Of a stretch of DNA of 64,000 nucleotides, positions 1-8,226 are shown piece after piece. The stretch comes from an uncultured Erysipelotrichales bacterium (GTDB lineage: Bacteria > Bacillota_I > Bacilli_A > Erysipelotrichales > Coprobacillaceae): assembly GCA_910579135.1 (NCBI GenBank), contig CAJTTM010000004.1, forward strand, positions 55,656 to 119,655, read 5' to 3'. The notes beneath the pieces are model-generated. The model made no database searches. It saw nothing but the letters and a program-made list of their open reading frames with translations, and was not told the origin of the DNA. Every line of letters starts with the position of its first letter. The first letter of the stretch is position 1. Both the position numbers and the translations under genes were made by a program.

Positions 1-229
1 TTTGAATATATCCATTTGCAGAATGATGAGGAACACCACACATAGGAACCCTTTCTTTAGCTCCTGCATTCTTTCCTGTTAATGTAAGATTCAATGTTTT
101 AGATACTACTAAAGCATCATCAAAAAACATCTCATAAAAATCTCCCAATCGAAACATCACAATGGAATCCTTATTTTCCTCTTTTATTTTTAAATATTGC
201 ATCATCATTGGAGAATACTTTTCTTTCAT
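1..229 (-). CDS. mutS: DNA mismatch repair protein MutS, N-terminal fragment (cut by window edge)
   Basis: The reverse strand reads from an ATG at 229 into the window edge, giving 76 codons of the MutS mismatch-recognition domain I. Visible family hallmarks are the opening YSPMMMQYLKIKEEN, then MFRLGDFYEMFFDDA (the stretch before the mismatch-contacting part) and the segment VPMCGVPHHSANGYI. MutS recognises base mismatches and recruits MutL. The start is set by a GGAG ribosome site about 7 bases upstream. The gene is incomplete only because the window ends; nothing suggests decay. It is divergent from the His-rich gene at 384, so 230-383 holds both promoters. Confidence 0.95.
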   Translation of the reverse strand, partial: MKEKYSPMMMQYLKIKEENKDSIVMFRLGDFYEMFFDDALVVSKTLNLTLTGKNAGAKERVPMCGVPHHSANGYIQ

Positions 230-320
230 ACTTTCAACTCCTTTTTAACTTCAATATTATAACAAATTTTTCATAATTCGCAAAGTTATGGCATTAGAAT
301 ATTTAAAAAATAAATTTCTT

Positions 321-347
321 TGAAAGGTTTCTATAGATTGCTTTGTA
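321..347 (+). promoter_or_regulatory. Candidate ECF-type promoter for the His-rich/sigma operon
   Basis: TGAAAG at 321-326 is followed after 17 bases by TGTA at 344-347, resembling the TGAAAC-N16-CGTA layout of many ECF sigma promoters. ECF sigma factors often activate their own operon. A competing SigA-type reading is TTGCTT (338-343), 17 bases, TATAGT (361-366), but its start would fall inside the ribosome site. Inference only. Confidence 0.3.
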
Positions 348-383
348 TTTATAGTGAAAATATAGTTTAAGGAGAAGAGAAAA

Positions 384-656
384 ATGAAAAAATTAATAAG
401 TATTTTAGTATTAGTGACTCTACTTGGAGCACCTATAACTCATTTCACGAAAACCAAAGTATCAGCAAAAGAAATATGTGTTATAACATCACATTACAAC
501 TATTTCCATATTAAAAGTTGTAAGCATCAAAACCATAAGAAAAATAATCATCACTCAAATATCAAAAAACATTGTCAAAAAACAACTCATCATGTTAACA
601 TAAAAAAGAACTATAGACATCATACAGATGTTCATCATAATAAACAGTGTCATTAA
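384..656 (+). CDS. Small exported His-rich protein
   Basis: A 90-residue protein with an N-terminal signal peptide (MKKLISILVLVTLLGAP, probable cleavage after VSA near residue 28). The mature part is extremely basic and His-rich: about a fifth of all residues are histidine, in patterns such as HHSN, THHVN, HHTDVHH, plus four cysteines. It has no domain I recognise. Such composition typically binds transition metals or polyanions. It is the first gene of an operon with the ECF sigma factor (17 bases downstream) and its anti-sigma factor, so it is probably a target of that switch. A good ribosome site (AAGGAGAAG) precedes the ATG. Confidence 0.75.
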   Translation: MKKLISILVLVTLLGAPITHFTKTKVSAKEICVITSHYNYFHIKSCKHQNHKKNNHHSNIKKHCQKTTHHVNIKKNYRHHTDVHHNKQCH

Positions 657-673
657 AATGAGGATGTGAAATT

Positions 674-1162
674 GTGAAAGACAGTGACGATTTAAAAAGA
701 GTTATTGAATTATATAGTAATATAATGAGAAGAGTTTGTTTTCTTTATATGAAACAAGACAGTGATGTTGACGATATATTCCAAAATGTATTTTTAAAAT
801 ATACGAAAACCAAAAAATCATTTCAATGTTTAGAACATGAAAAAGCATGGTTTATTAGAGTAACAATTAATGAGTGTAAAAACTTTTTAGGAAGTTGGTT
901 CCATAAAAATGTTGACTTCACTTATGATTTTGATCAATTTCATATTGAAAAAGATTCATTAGAATACGATATAATTTATGCTATACAAAAATTAGAAAAG
1001 AAGTATAAAATCGTTATTTATCTTTATTATTATGAAGGATATTCAATGGTAGAAATTGCAGATATTTTAAGAAAAAATGAAAACACAATATACACATGGC
1101 ATGCTAGAGCTAAAAACATATTGAAAAAAGAATTAGGAGGGGATTATTTTGAATCAAGATAA
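674..1162 (+). CDS. ECF-family RNA polymerase sigma factor
   Basis: A 162-residue sigma-70 family protein with only regions 2 and 4, as in ECF sigmas. Region 2 is near residues 10-70 (MRRVCFLYMKQDSDVDDIFQNVF, the core-binding and -10 recognition helices); region 4 is near 100-155 (EGYSMVEIADILRKNENTIYTW, a helix-turn-helix for the -35 element). It starts with GTG; GAGG at 660-663 is the ribosome site. It overlaps the following anti-sigma gene by 14 bases, the usual arrangement for a sigma/anti-sigma pair. It probably transcribes its own operon in response to an external signal sensed by the anti-sigma factor. Confidence 0.9.
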   Translation: MKDSDDLKRVIELYSNIMRRVCFLYMKQDSDVDDIFQNVFLKYTKTKKSFQCLEHEKAWFIRVTINECKNFLGSWFHKNVDFTYDFDQFHIEKDSLEYDIIYAIQKLEKKYKIVIYLYYYEGYSMVEIADILRKNENTIYTWHARAKNILKKELGGDYFESR

Positions 1163-1877
1163 TTTCAAGTCTGCAATGCATAAAATAAATGCATCTGATG
1201 AATTAAAAGAAAAAACATATCAAAATGTAATATCAAAAAGAAATCATTATTCATTCAAAAAACCAACACTCATATTAACAACAATAACTATTGTATTATT
1301 ATGTCTATTAAATCTACTTCATGATACATCAATCAATCAGTCAGAATACAGTTTTATTACAATTGATATTAATCCTAGTATAGAGTTTATCTTGAATAAA
1401 GATAATATTGTGATTTCTTCAAAAGCATATAACCAAGAAGGAAAAGATATACTTAATGAATTAACATATGAAAATAAATCTTATCAAGAGGTCATCAATG
1501 AATTATTAAATAACAAACATTACCAAGATTATCTAAAAAACAACTTTGATATTCAAGTCAGTATTTACTCTAAAAATACAAAAAGATGTGAAGAATTAGA
1601 AAATAACATTGATGAACTTATGAAAGAAACATCAGACACTCATTATTACCAAAGTGTTTGTATTGATGAAGAAACACATCATCAAGCAAAAGATTGTCAT
1701 GTATCCAGTGGAAAATATACATTAATAAAAGATATTATAGATATCGATTCATCATATACCATTAATGACTTACAAAAGAAAAGTATTTCAGAGCTTAAAG
1801 AAATATACAAAGATATAACAAATAAAGACTATATCCCTAATTCAAATCATCACCACCACGATGATAGTCATCACTAA
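1149..1877 (+). CDS. RsgI-like membrane anti-sigma factor with His-rich tail
   Basis: A 242-residue single-pass membrane protein. Residues 1-38 form a cytosolic anti-sigma part; residues about 40-56 (LILTTITIVLLCLLNLL) form the membrane helix. Residues about 68-100 match the extracytoplasmic RsgI module, with the signature ITIDINPSIEFILNK; in characterised RsgI proteins the Asn-Pro bond of this motif is the autocleavage site. The C-terminus ends in clustered histidines (NHHHHDDSHH), with a few cysteines further in. It starts with TTG after a strong AGGAGGGG site. The His tail, paired with a His-rich exported protein in the same operon, suggests metal or pH sensing (inference). No carbohydrate-binding domain follows, unlike clostridial RsgI proteins. 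Confidence 0.85.
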   Translation: MNQDNFKSAMHKINASDELKEKTYQNVISKRNHYSFKKPTLILTTITIVLLCLLNLLHDTSINQSEYSFITIDINPSIEFILNKDNIVISSKAYNQEGKDILNELTYENKSYQEVINELLNNKHYQDYLKNNFDIQVSIYSKNTKRCEELENNIDELMKETSDTHYYQSVCIDEETHHQAKDCHVSSGKYTLIKDIIDIDSSYTINDLQKKSISELKEIYKDITNKDYIPNSNHHHHDDSHH

Positions 1878-1954
1878 TATTGAAAATAAGGATTAAGTAT
1901 TATTTAATCCCTTTTATAGAAAAATCTCTTGTATATTCTAAATATGTATAAGAT

Positions 1955-1997
1955 AAAACCTTTAAAATTATACATGGTATATTTTAAAGGTTTTTTT
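1955..1997 (+). terminator. Rho-independent terminator, probably bidirectional
   Basis: A 14-bp perfect inverted repeat (1955-1968 with 1981-1994) is followed by a T run. It closes the sigma operon, and its other strand can serve the convergent gene ending at 2040. Confidence 0.85.
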
Positions 1998-2039
1998 ACA
2001 AAAAAAGAAAAGATTGAACCTCTCCTTTTCTCCATTATA

Positions 2040-2414
2040 TTAACTAAAACCAACAATAACTGCATTTTCAATTTCAAAATAATCATTGGTATTACTACTT
2101 AAACCACTAGCTTTTACCGCTTGTTGAAAAGTAATGTTCTTTGTATTACTAAGAATGATATAAGTTGTATCTTTGATTGAGTTTGATAATCTACCCTTTA
2201 ATACTAACTTGTATTTATAAGAATGATTATCTGTTTTCCAGGTTCCATCACTCATTTTATAATATGTCACATTAGTAATCTCTTTTGAATTATTGTTAAG
2301 TTCACTAGAAGTTTTTTCAAATGTTTTTACAACATATATTTCTTCTGTATGAAAATAACTATATAATGTAAAAATACATATAACAATCAAAATACATGAA
2401 ACTACTTTTTTCAT
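2040..2414 (-). CDS. Small membrane-anchored or exported protein of unknown function
   Basis: A 124-residue protein starting at the ATG at 2414, supported by AAAGGAGA just upstream. An in-frame upstream extension is possible but lacks a ribosome site and would overlap the preceding gene. Residues 1-20 (MKKVVSCILIVICIFTLYSY) form a signal anchor. The remainder is hydrophilic and Ser/Thr/Asn-rich with a predicted beta character. I recognise no family. It follows the hydrolase gene by 4 bases and is probably cotranscribed with it. Confidence 0.7.
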   Translation of the reverse strand: MKKVVSCILIVICIFTLYSYFHTEEIYVVKTFEKTSSELNNNSKEITNVTYYKMSDGTWKTDNHSYKYKLVLKGRLSNSIKDTTYIILSNTKNITFQQAVKASGLSSNTNDYFEIENAVIVGFS

Positions 2415-2418
2415 TCTC

Positions 2419-3327
2419 TTATTCTCCTTTATTATCATTAAAAAAATCCAAAGTGTTTTTATATACAATATCATTATCTTTTTCTGCTAATATTTCATGT
2501 CTCATATTAGGATAAGTTGTATATTGAATATCTTTAAATCCTGCTTTTTTAAGAATTTCATAGGAATCTTTTGCTCCTTTATCAAATCCAGTACATGGAT
2601 CTTTATCTCCTCTTAAAAGTAAAATACTTATATTTTTATTCACTTCTTTATATAGCTTTGCTTTGTGCATCCTTATCACAAGATGGTATAAATCATTAAA
2701 CGCAGAGCAAGTAAAGCCAATACCACAGTATGGATCATCTATATATTGTTGAACTGTTTCTTCATTGGCACAAACCCAATCAAAATCTGTTTTAGGATTT
2801 TTAATACATTTATTAAAAGGATCAATACTAAGAGAAGAAAGTAATTTTGATTTATACTTTGCTCCATGTATCATTTGAATCATATTGGAAATAATTATGC
2901 CAAAATGAGCTCCAACTTGATAGTTTGGATATCCTGAAAGTACAACTTTCTGATATTCTTTTGAGTCACTTTGAAGAAGAACTCGTGTTATGATTGTACC
3001 AAAAGAGTGAGCAAAAATATAAATATCAAGATTTTTAAAGTTTTCTTTTATGTATTGTGTAATTGTTTTTTGATCAAAAATTAATTCTTTATAACCCTTT
3101 TTATCTTTAAAATAACCTAAATCTTCACAATTCATTCCATGACCTCTTAAATCAGAACTCACAACTATAAAACCATTATCATTGAGTGTTTTAATAAAAT
3201 TTTCATATCGTTCTTGATGTTCTTCCATCCCATGAATAATTTGTATAACAGCTTTTGCATTTTCAACTTTAAATATATGAACATCTAATTGATACCCATC
3301 TCTAGCTTGGATAATAACCTTTTCCAT
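2419..3327 (-). CDS. Alpha/beta hydrolase, monoacylglycerol lipase/lysophospholipase type
   Basis: A 302-residue serine hydrolase of the S33/lysophospholipase family, probably cytosolic because there is no signal peptide. The oxyanion-hole motif IHGMEEHQERY lies near residues 31-41, with DLRGHG at about 59-64. The nucleophile elbow AHSFGT places the catalytic Ser near 108; the acid is in RGDKDPCTG (Asp about 241-243) and the base in NMRHEIL (His near 277). It probably cleaves acyl-glycerol or lysophospholipid esters, although the substrate cannot be read from sequence. The ATG follows AAAGGATGAA. It heads a two-gene unit with the small anchored protein. Confidence 0.88.
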   Translation of the reverse strand: MEKVIIQARDGYQLDVHIFKVENAKAVIQIIHGMEEHQERYENFIKTLNDNGFIVVSSDLRGHGMNCEDLGYFKDKKGYKELIFDQKTITQYIKENFKNLDIYIFAHSFGTIITRVLLQSDSKEYQKVVLSGYPNYQVGAHFGIIISNMIQMIHGAKYKSKLLSSLSIDPFNKCIKNPKTDFDWVCANEETVQQYIDDPYCGIGFTCSAFNDLYHLVIRMHKAKLYKEVNKNISILLLRGDKDPCTGFDKGAKDSYEILKKAGFKDIQYTTYPNMRHEILAEKDNDIVYKNTLDFFNDNKGE

Positions 3328-3390
3328 AACAATTCATCCTTTCAAATTTATACTTTACTATAAAACATTATAGCATATTCTCTAAAAAAT

Positions 3391-3414
3391 AAAAAAAGAG
3401 TGATAATTCACTCT
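3391..3414 (-). terminator. Terminator, probably the ancestral tRNA-Trp terminator
   Basis: On the minus strand a 7-bp stem (AGAGTGA / TCACTCT) is followed by a long T run. It lies just past the partial tRNA 3' end at 3422-3448, the position expected for the original terminator of tRNA-Trp before the island separated them. Confidence 0.7.
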
Positions 3415-3421
3415 AAATCTC

Positions 3422-3448
3422 TAATGGCAGGGGCGACAGGAGCGAAGG
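3422..3448. repeat. Distal attachment site: degenerate copy of the tRNA-Trp 3' end
   Basis: TAATGGCAGGGGCG-A-CAGGA matches the 3' end of the intact tRNA-Trp gene (8753-8772) at 19 of 20 positions. The T-loop TTCG is also recognisable beyond it after a one-base gap. It is a direct repeat in the same orientation, 5.3 kb away, next to an integrase gene. Confidence 0.8.
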
Positions 3449-3655
3449 GGCTTGTTTAATCCCTATCATCTCTCCTTATTTGAGCATTATTCCTAAATAA
3501 ACTTTTTATTTATTTCTTATATTCGAGATTGTTTTGTCATTACTTTTTCTTTGTACATCATTTTTCATCAAATTAATCATCGAATGCGATTATTGACTTG
3601 TATTCTTCATCACTCAGAGTTAACATCACTACCAACAAAGGAGAGTGATGATTAT
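3449..3655. other. Integrase upstream region, no gene seen
   Basis: About 200 bases between the partial tRNA end and the integrase start. An open frame continues upstream of the chosen integrase ATG to 3551 but lacks a ribosome site and family-like sequence. I see no convincing gene here; it presumably contains the integrase promoter and recombinase arm sites. Confidence 0.5.
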
Positions 3656-4753
3656 ATGTCAGTAAGTATCGTTAAAGTCAATAATACTTGGTTATTCACT
3701 TGTAAGTATTTAGACCCTATTTCTAAAGAATATAAACGTGCAACACGTAGAGGGTTTAAAACTAAAAATGAAGCTATTCTTGCAGAAGCAAAGTTTATCG
3801 AGAAAATGGAATCTGCACCTGTTCAAGAGATCTCTTTTCAAGAAATGTTTTATAAGTATATGAGTTGGCGTAAACATGAAATCAAACCAACAACTTATAA
3901 AAATTGGATTCAAAGATTTGAAAAGCATGTCATTCCATCTCTTGGTCATATTCCTATGACTCAATTAAACTTAAAGATTTTTGAAGATTGGAGACAAGAG
4001 ATGTTATCAAAGAACTTAAGTGATTCTTATATGAATGATATCTTAAAACCTATAAAAGCAACATTAAGATATGCAAATGATTATTTTGATATGGATATCT
4101 CTTATATTGATAAAATCAAAAGATTTAAATCAGCAACGACTTTCAAAAAAGAAATGACTGTTTGGAACTTAGAACAGTTTAGAAGATTTGAAAAGCAAAT
4201 CTCTTATTCTATCTTTTGGCACACCTTTTTCAATCTTCTTTATTTCACAGGTCTAAGAAAGGGTGAAGCTCAAGCGTTAACTTGGAAAGATATTGATTTT
4301 GAAAACAAGACACTCATTATCAATAAAACATTAGCAGAAAAAATAGAGGGTGTTCCCTATCAAATACTTCCACCTAAGACCAATGCATCTTATAGAACAA
4401 TAACTTTAGCAGATGAAACTTTATCATTATTAAAATCATTAAAACAAACTCTCTTTGGTCAACCCAATACATTTGTCTTTGAATATGATGGTAAACATTT
4501 ATCATCTTCAACGATCAATCGTTATTATAAGATATTTGTAGAACAATCTGGTGTACCAAAGATAAGGATTCATGACTTTAGACATAGCCATGCAAGTTAC
4601 TTAATAGGGAATGGAATGAATATCGTAGATGTATCAAAGAGACTTGGTCATAGTGATATTACAATGACACTCAATACCTACACACACTTCATGCCACATG
4701 CAGAAGATAGAATAGCTACATTTCTTAATACTCAAAAAGAACTATTTTCTTAA
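3656..4753 (+). CDS. Tyrosine recombinase (integrase) of a tRNA-Trp island
   Basis: A 365-residue phage/ICE-type integrase. Residues about 1-50 are an arm-binding domain; about 58-150 are the SAM-like core-binding domain; about 165-350 are the catalytic domain. All catalytic residues are visible: Arg near 201 (TGLRKGE), Lys near 241, HDFRH at 306-310, His near 332 (LGHSD) and the nucleophile Tyr near 342 (NTYTHF). The ATG at 3656 was chosen because GGAG precedes it and the protein then begins with the usual arm-domain strands (MSVSIVKVNNTWLF). It lies beside the distal repeat of tRNA-Trp, so it very probably inserts into and excises from the tRNA 3' end. No excisionase is obvious. Confidence 0.93.
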   Translation: MSVSIVKVNNTWLFTCKYLDPISKEYKRATRRGFKTKNEAILAEAKFIEKMESAPVQEISFQEMFYKYMSWRKHEIKPTTYKNWIQRFEKHVIPSLGHIPMTQLNLKIFEDWRQEMLSKNLSDSYMNDILKPIKATLRYANDYFDMDISYIDKIKRFKSATTFKKEMTVWNLEQFRRFEKQISYSIFWHTFFNLLYFTGLRKGEAQALTWKDIDFENKTLIINKTLAEKIEGVPYQILPPKTNASYRTITLADETLSLLKSLKQTLFGQPNTFVFEYDGKHLSSSTINRYYKIFVEQSGVPKIRIHDFRHSHASYLIGNGMNIVDVSKRLGHSDITMTLNTYTHFMPHAEDRIATFLNTQKELFS

Positions 4754-4772
4754 TGAATGATAGTTCTTTCTT
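4736..4772 (+). terminator. Integrase terminator
   Basis: The perfect 10-bp stem AAAGAACTAT / ATAGTTCTTT (4736-4745 with 4760-4769) is followed by a pyrimidine-rich run. It overlaps the last codons of the integrase. Confidence 0.75.
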
Positions 4773-4919
4773 TTCTACAGAAACCTCTTATATATAATCG
4801 TCATTTTTGTGTATTTTTGACACTGGGGGGTGCTATATAAAAACAGCTAATCATATGACTAACTGTTTCTTGTCTTTATAACATATTTGATAAACTGAAA
4901 GTTATCTAATCTTTATTTC

Positions 4920-5636
4920 CTAATCTGCTAGTAATCTATCTAGTAACCTCTGTCTATTGTTTATAAACATTTCTGTTACTTGAAAACTATCTGTTTCTTC
5001 ATATTCGCATAAATGTATACTTCCGTCATCAAAACAATATATATCTGCATCTGGTATACCTAAGAGAATAGGCGAATGTGTAACTATTAAGAACTGTGCT
5101 CCTTTTTTTGCAAATCGATGTATTTGCATTAATAATGTAAGCTGTCTTTGAGATGATAATGCAGCTTCAGGTTCATCAAAAAAATATAAACCATTTGGAT
5201 GTAAATTATTTTCTACTAATGCGAGAAAACTTTCACCATGCGACTTTTCATGATACTTTTCAGAAGGGTGTGTTCCGTCAGCATATTCTTCTTCCTTTGT
5301 AGCGACATTATAAAAACTTTCAGCTCTAAGAAAATATCCCCATTTTTCCTTGCGATAACCTTTTGATATTCTTATTGCATCACATAATTCTGAATGTGTA
5401 TCATGAGTAGAAAAAGAGTAATTTTTTGTTCCACCCTCAGGATTAAAACCATGTGCTATTGCAATTGCCTCAAGTAATGTTGATTTACCACTACCATTTT
5501 CTCCTACAAAGAAAGTGATAGATTTATTGAAATCAATTTTCTCAATACGCTTAAACGCCTCTATTTCCTTTAAATAGCTATTGTTATCAATTCTATTCCA
5601 ATCGAATATTACTTTTTGTATGAATTGATTATTCAT
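4920..5636 (-). CDS. AAA/ABC-type ATPase, predicted COG3910-like
   Basis: A 238-residue single-domain ATPase related to the ABC/SMC/OLD class. Walker A is GENGSGKST near residues 45-53, the signature-like motif is SHGES, Walker B is GLYFFDEPEAALSS near 150 and the switch His is in VTHSP near 187. No transmembrane segment or nuclease domain is present. Homologues of this size are common on mobile elements, where the role is unproven; defence or element maintenance is possible. The ATG at 5636 (AGGAGG 8 bases upstream) is preferred over a TTG one codon earlier. It is oriented opposite to the integrase, inside the tRNA-Trp island. Confidence 0.85.
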   Translation of the reverse strand: MNNQFIQKVIFDWNRIDNNSYLKEIEAFKRIEKIDFNKSITFFVGENGSGKSTLLEAIAIAHGFNPEGGTKNYSFSTHDTHSELCDAIRISKGYRKEKWGYFLRAESFYNVATKEEEYADGTHPSEKYHEKSHGESFLALVENNLHPNGLYFFDEPEAALSSQRQLTLLMQIHRFAKKGAQFLIVTHSPILLGIPDADIYCFDDGSIHLCEYEETDSFQVTEMFINNRQRLLDRLLAD

Positions 5637-5833
5637 CAAACCACCCTCCTAACTAAATTCTAATTTGGTATTCTTTTAAAGAATTATATCATTATTTATC
5701 TTTTTATTCACTTCTTTTTATTTTCTTTGAAATTCCTTTACACGCTCTTTTATAATTCATATGTCTACTTATGCCTATTTCTTGTATTTGTCGCACACGT
5801 GCTGAATACTTCATAAATACGCTTTATCTGTGA

Positions 5834-5839
5834 TATAAT
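5834..5839 (+). promoter_or_regulatory. -10 element for the winged-helix gene
   Basis: TATAAT lies about 22 bases before the TTG start and about 10 before the ribosome site. No clear -35 hexamer is visible. Confidence 0.4.
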
Positions 5840-5860
5840 CTGAGTTAGGAGTTGGTATAT

Positions 5861-6460
5861 TTGAAAGCAATCTTTGAATTAGATCAGAGTATCTTAATTA
5901 AACACAATTTAAATCTTATAGAAGCGTATATTCTTCATTTTGTTTTAGTCAATCTTGAATATAATCAAAAAGGTAAAGGATCAAAAGTTAAAGAAGAAGA
6001 CAAACCAGTTATTCTTGAACAGTTATCTTTTCTTCATATATCTAAAAGAACACTTGATAAACATATAAGAAATATCAATGAACTTATGTTTTCTTTTCAA
6101 CTTGATTTCTATAAAATTCATACTCTTAATAATGATATTGATGTCTTTGGCTATCCTATATCTGTATTAGAAAAACATAATCTTGATTTAAAAGATATGC
6201 TTATCATTAATTACATAAATAATGCTAGTTACTCATATCACTTTTATCATATTCAAAAAGATAATCATAAATATACTTATATCTCTCATTCACATTTTTT
6301 AAAAGATTATCCTATTCTAGAGTTAAGCCCCTCAGGATTAAAAAGAAGAATAAATGTGTTAATTGCGAAAGACCTTGTAGAAAGGATATCTCTTTATGAT
6401 GACACAACGAAATCAAGAAAGAATTATTACAGAATTCATATAGAGGAATTAAACTCTTAA
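5861..6460 (+). CDS. Winged-helix DNA-binding protein of the island, possible replication initiator or regulator
   Basis: A 199-residue protein that I do not recognise by name. It has two halves that each look like a winged helix: residues about 10-80 (ending SKRTLDKHIRNINELMF) and about 135-199 (LSPSGLKRRINVLIAKDLVERI, then a wing with SRKNYYRI). This layout resembles Rep-type initiators and phage replisome organisers, but DnaD or Rep signatures are absent. The TTG at 5861 is chosen because AGGAG lies 9 bases upstream; a TTG at 5852 would sit on the ribosome site. Position inside the tRNA island supports a role in element maintenance (inference). Confidence 0.6.
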   Translation: MKAIFELDQSILIKHNLNLIEAYILHFVLVNLEYNQKGKGSKVKEEDKPVILEQLSFLHISKRTLDKHIRNINELMFSFQLDFYKIHTLNNDIDVFGYPISVLEKHNLDLKDMLIINYINNASYSYHFYHIQKDNHKYTYISHSHFLKDYPILELSPSGLKRRINVLIAKDLVERISLYDDTTKSRKNYYRIHIEELNS

Positions 6461-6808
6461 ATTATCAAAAATACACCTGTTTATATCACAAAATAAAATA
6501 TAACGTCGGAAGCGACATCGAAAAAATCAATGAAACACCTTAATAAATAGGGACTATTTAAAAATCACGACAACCTGCCTCTACACTTAAATGTAAAAAC
6601 GACGTCTAAATTCTTTTTTTCAATTCCTCTGTAAAACCTTGAAAACACTGGGCGTTGCCCTGTGTTGTGAGATGAGTGGAGTGGTGAACGACGCCCACTC
6701 TTTAACCTGTATAAGTAAAAGCAACCTTAAATCATATTTAAATTCATTCATTTTATGATATAATGTCTTTAAATAGAGTATTAAATTGTAATTTGACGAG
6801 GTGATAAA
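6461..6808. other. Gene-free stretch with a GC-rich inverted repeat
   Basis: About 350 bases without a credible gene. It holds a near-perfect hairpin at 6644-6666 (10-base arms AACACTGGGC / GCCCTGTGTT with one mismatch and a 3-base loop), followed by the unusually GC-rich tract 6667-6700. The TATAAT box at 6759-6764 serves the acetyltransferase gene. The GC-rich block is out of character with its surroundings and could be an origin or transfer-origin remnant (speculative). Confidence 0.45.
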
Positions 6809-7318
6809 ATGGATTTTAGATTAGCTGTTATGCAAGATTTGTCACAGTTAAAAGATATGTATAAACAAATTGTAAAAAACATGAATGAACAGGATATTCA
6901 AATCTGGGATGATATTTATCCTTGCGAATTTCTTGAGGAAGATATAAAATATAATCAACTCTATGTTTTACTTAGTGATTGTGAAATAATATCAGCTTTT
7001 GTTTTAGGTAAAACAAATTCAGGAGAAAGTGCGATTAAATGGGATGATAATCACGCAGAAGCTTTATATATTGATCGATTAGGTGTTAACATTAAATATT
7101 TAAAAAAGGGAATGGGTAGCCTAATGCTTGATAAAGCAAAGGGGATTGCTAAAACATTTGGTGCTGAATATCTTAGACTTTTTGTAGTAGATATAAATAT
7201 ACCAGCAATTCAACTGTATGTAAAAAACGGATTTGTAAAAGCTGATGGTGTTTATGATGAAGTATTTGATGATGGTTTTGTACTGCATGAGTTTGGGTAT
7301 GAAATAAAACTTTTATAA
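6809..7318 (+). CDS. GNAT-family N-acetyltransferase
   Basis: A 169-residue single-domain acetyltransferase. The acetyl-CoA binding segment is recognisable near residues 92-112 (LGVNIKYLKKGMGSLMLDKA, the Q/RxxGxG/A loop degenerated to KKGMGS), followed by the NPAIQLY-like strand (NIPAIQLYVKNGF) typical of the C-terminal half. The substrate cannot be predicted. The ATG follows a GAGGTG site. It lies 35 bases before the RibD-like reductase and is probably cotranscribed with it. Both genes are cargo of the tRNA-Trp island; their codons appear slightly less AT-rich than the chromosomal genes around them. Confidence 0.85.
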   Translation: MDFRLAVMQDLSQLKDMYKQIVKNMNEQDIQIWDDIYPCEFLEEDIKYNQLYVLLSDCEIISAFVLGKTNSGESAIKWDDNHAEALYIDRLGVNIKYLKKGMGSLMLDKAKGIAKTFGAEYLRLFVVDINIPAIQLYVKNGFVKADGVYDEVFDDGFVLHEFGYEIKLL

Positions 7319-7353
7319 GTGTTACAAATTGGAATTTGTGGAGGAAAGATAAA

Positions 7354-8034
7354 ATGGATAGACCTATTACAACATTGTTTATGCTAATGTCTGTTGATGG
7401 GAAAATAAGTACTGGTGCAACAGATGATTTGGATGTAGATAAGGATTTTCCTAAAATTAAAGGCGTTAATGAGGGATTACACCAATATTACGAAATAGAG
7501 CAGACAACAGATTTGTGGTCTTTCAACTCGGGTAGAGTGCAAGAAAAAATGGGAGTAAATAAAAAGAAAATACCAAGGAAAACACCGGTTTCCTTTGTTG
7601 TAATTGATAATAAACATTTGAATGAAAATGGTATTCGCTATTTTTGTGCTTTATCAAAAGAGTTTGTGCTGATTACGACGAATACAAGACATCCTGCCTT
7701 TAACGTAGAGGATGAAAATCTTCATATCATATACCAAAATGAATTATCCTTAAAAGATGCACTTATAAAACTTAAATCGGAATATGGTTGTGAGAGAATA
7801 ACAATCCAGACTGGAGGAACATTGAATAACTTATTTCTTCGTGAAAAGCTGTTTGATTATGTAGATATTATTATTGCACCTGTTTTGATTGGCGGCAAGG
7901 ATACTTCTACTCTAATTGATGGAAAGTCTTTGACAGAAGAATGCGAATTATCAAAATTGGGTGTTGTGAAGTTGCAAGAATGTGTAGTTTTGGAGAACTC
8001 GTATCTTAGATTACGCTATGAGGTGATTCATTGA
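7354..8034 (+). CDS. RibD C-terminal-like / dihydrofolate reductase-fold reductase
   Basis: A 226-residue protein of the RibD reductase-domain family, cytosolic and NAD(P)H-dependent by family. Visible features are the opening strand TTLFMLMSVDGKIS, the central TIQTGGTLNNLFLREKLFDYVDIIIAPVLIGG (substrate and cofactor loop near residues 147-180) and the ending VVLENSYLRLRYEV. No deaminase domain is present, so it is not a full RibD; many stand-alone copies have no known substrate. The ATG at 7354 is preferred because GGAGG lies upstream; an in-frame TTG at 7336 precedes the ribosome site. It is the second gene of the acetyltransferase operon in the island. Confidence 0.82.
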   Translation: MDRPITTLFMLMSVDGKISTGATDDLDVDKDFPKIKGVNEGLHQYYEIEQTTDLWSFNSGRVQEKMGVNKKKIPRKTPVSFVVIDNKHLNENGIRYFCALSKEFVLITTNTRHPAFNVEDENLHIIYQNELSLKDALIKLKSEYGCERITIQTGGTLNNLFLREKLFDYVDIIIAPVLIGGKDTSTLIDGKSLTEECELSKLGVVKLQECVVLENSYLRLRYEVIH

Positions 8035-8145
8035 CAAATCCCAGTTTATAGAGATAATTAGCTCATATTATTAATTGTAAATAGTATTATTTCTCTTTTA
8101 GTTTAGTTGAAAAACACATTGCTTTATGTTGAATGAAATAAAGAT

Positions 8146-8184
8146 AACCTAGTAAATATCACAAAATATCTACTAGGTTTTTTA
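8146..8184 (+). terminator. Terminator of the acetyltransferase/reductase operon
   Basis: The stem AACCTAGTA / TACTAGGTT (8146-8154 with 8171-8179) is followed by a T run. Confidence 0.85.
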
Positions 8185-8226
8185 TTGAAACAATTCAAAA
8201 CTTATTGTTAAAAATCAGTATAATCG

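Noticed and set aside
1..229. Truncated mutS pseudogene
   Set aside because: The frame runs to the window edge without a stop; truncation is due to the window.
1904..2086. Minus-strand ORF of about 60 codons after the anti-sigma gene
   Set aside because: It covers a terminator hairpin, has no ribosome site or family-like sequence, and overlaps the true gene end at 2040.
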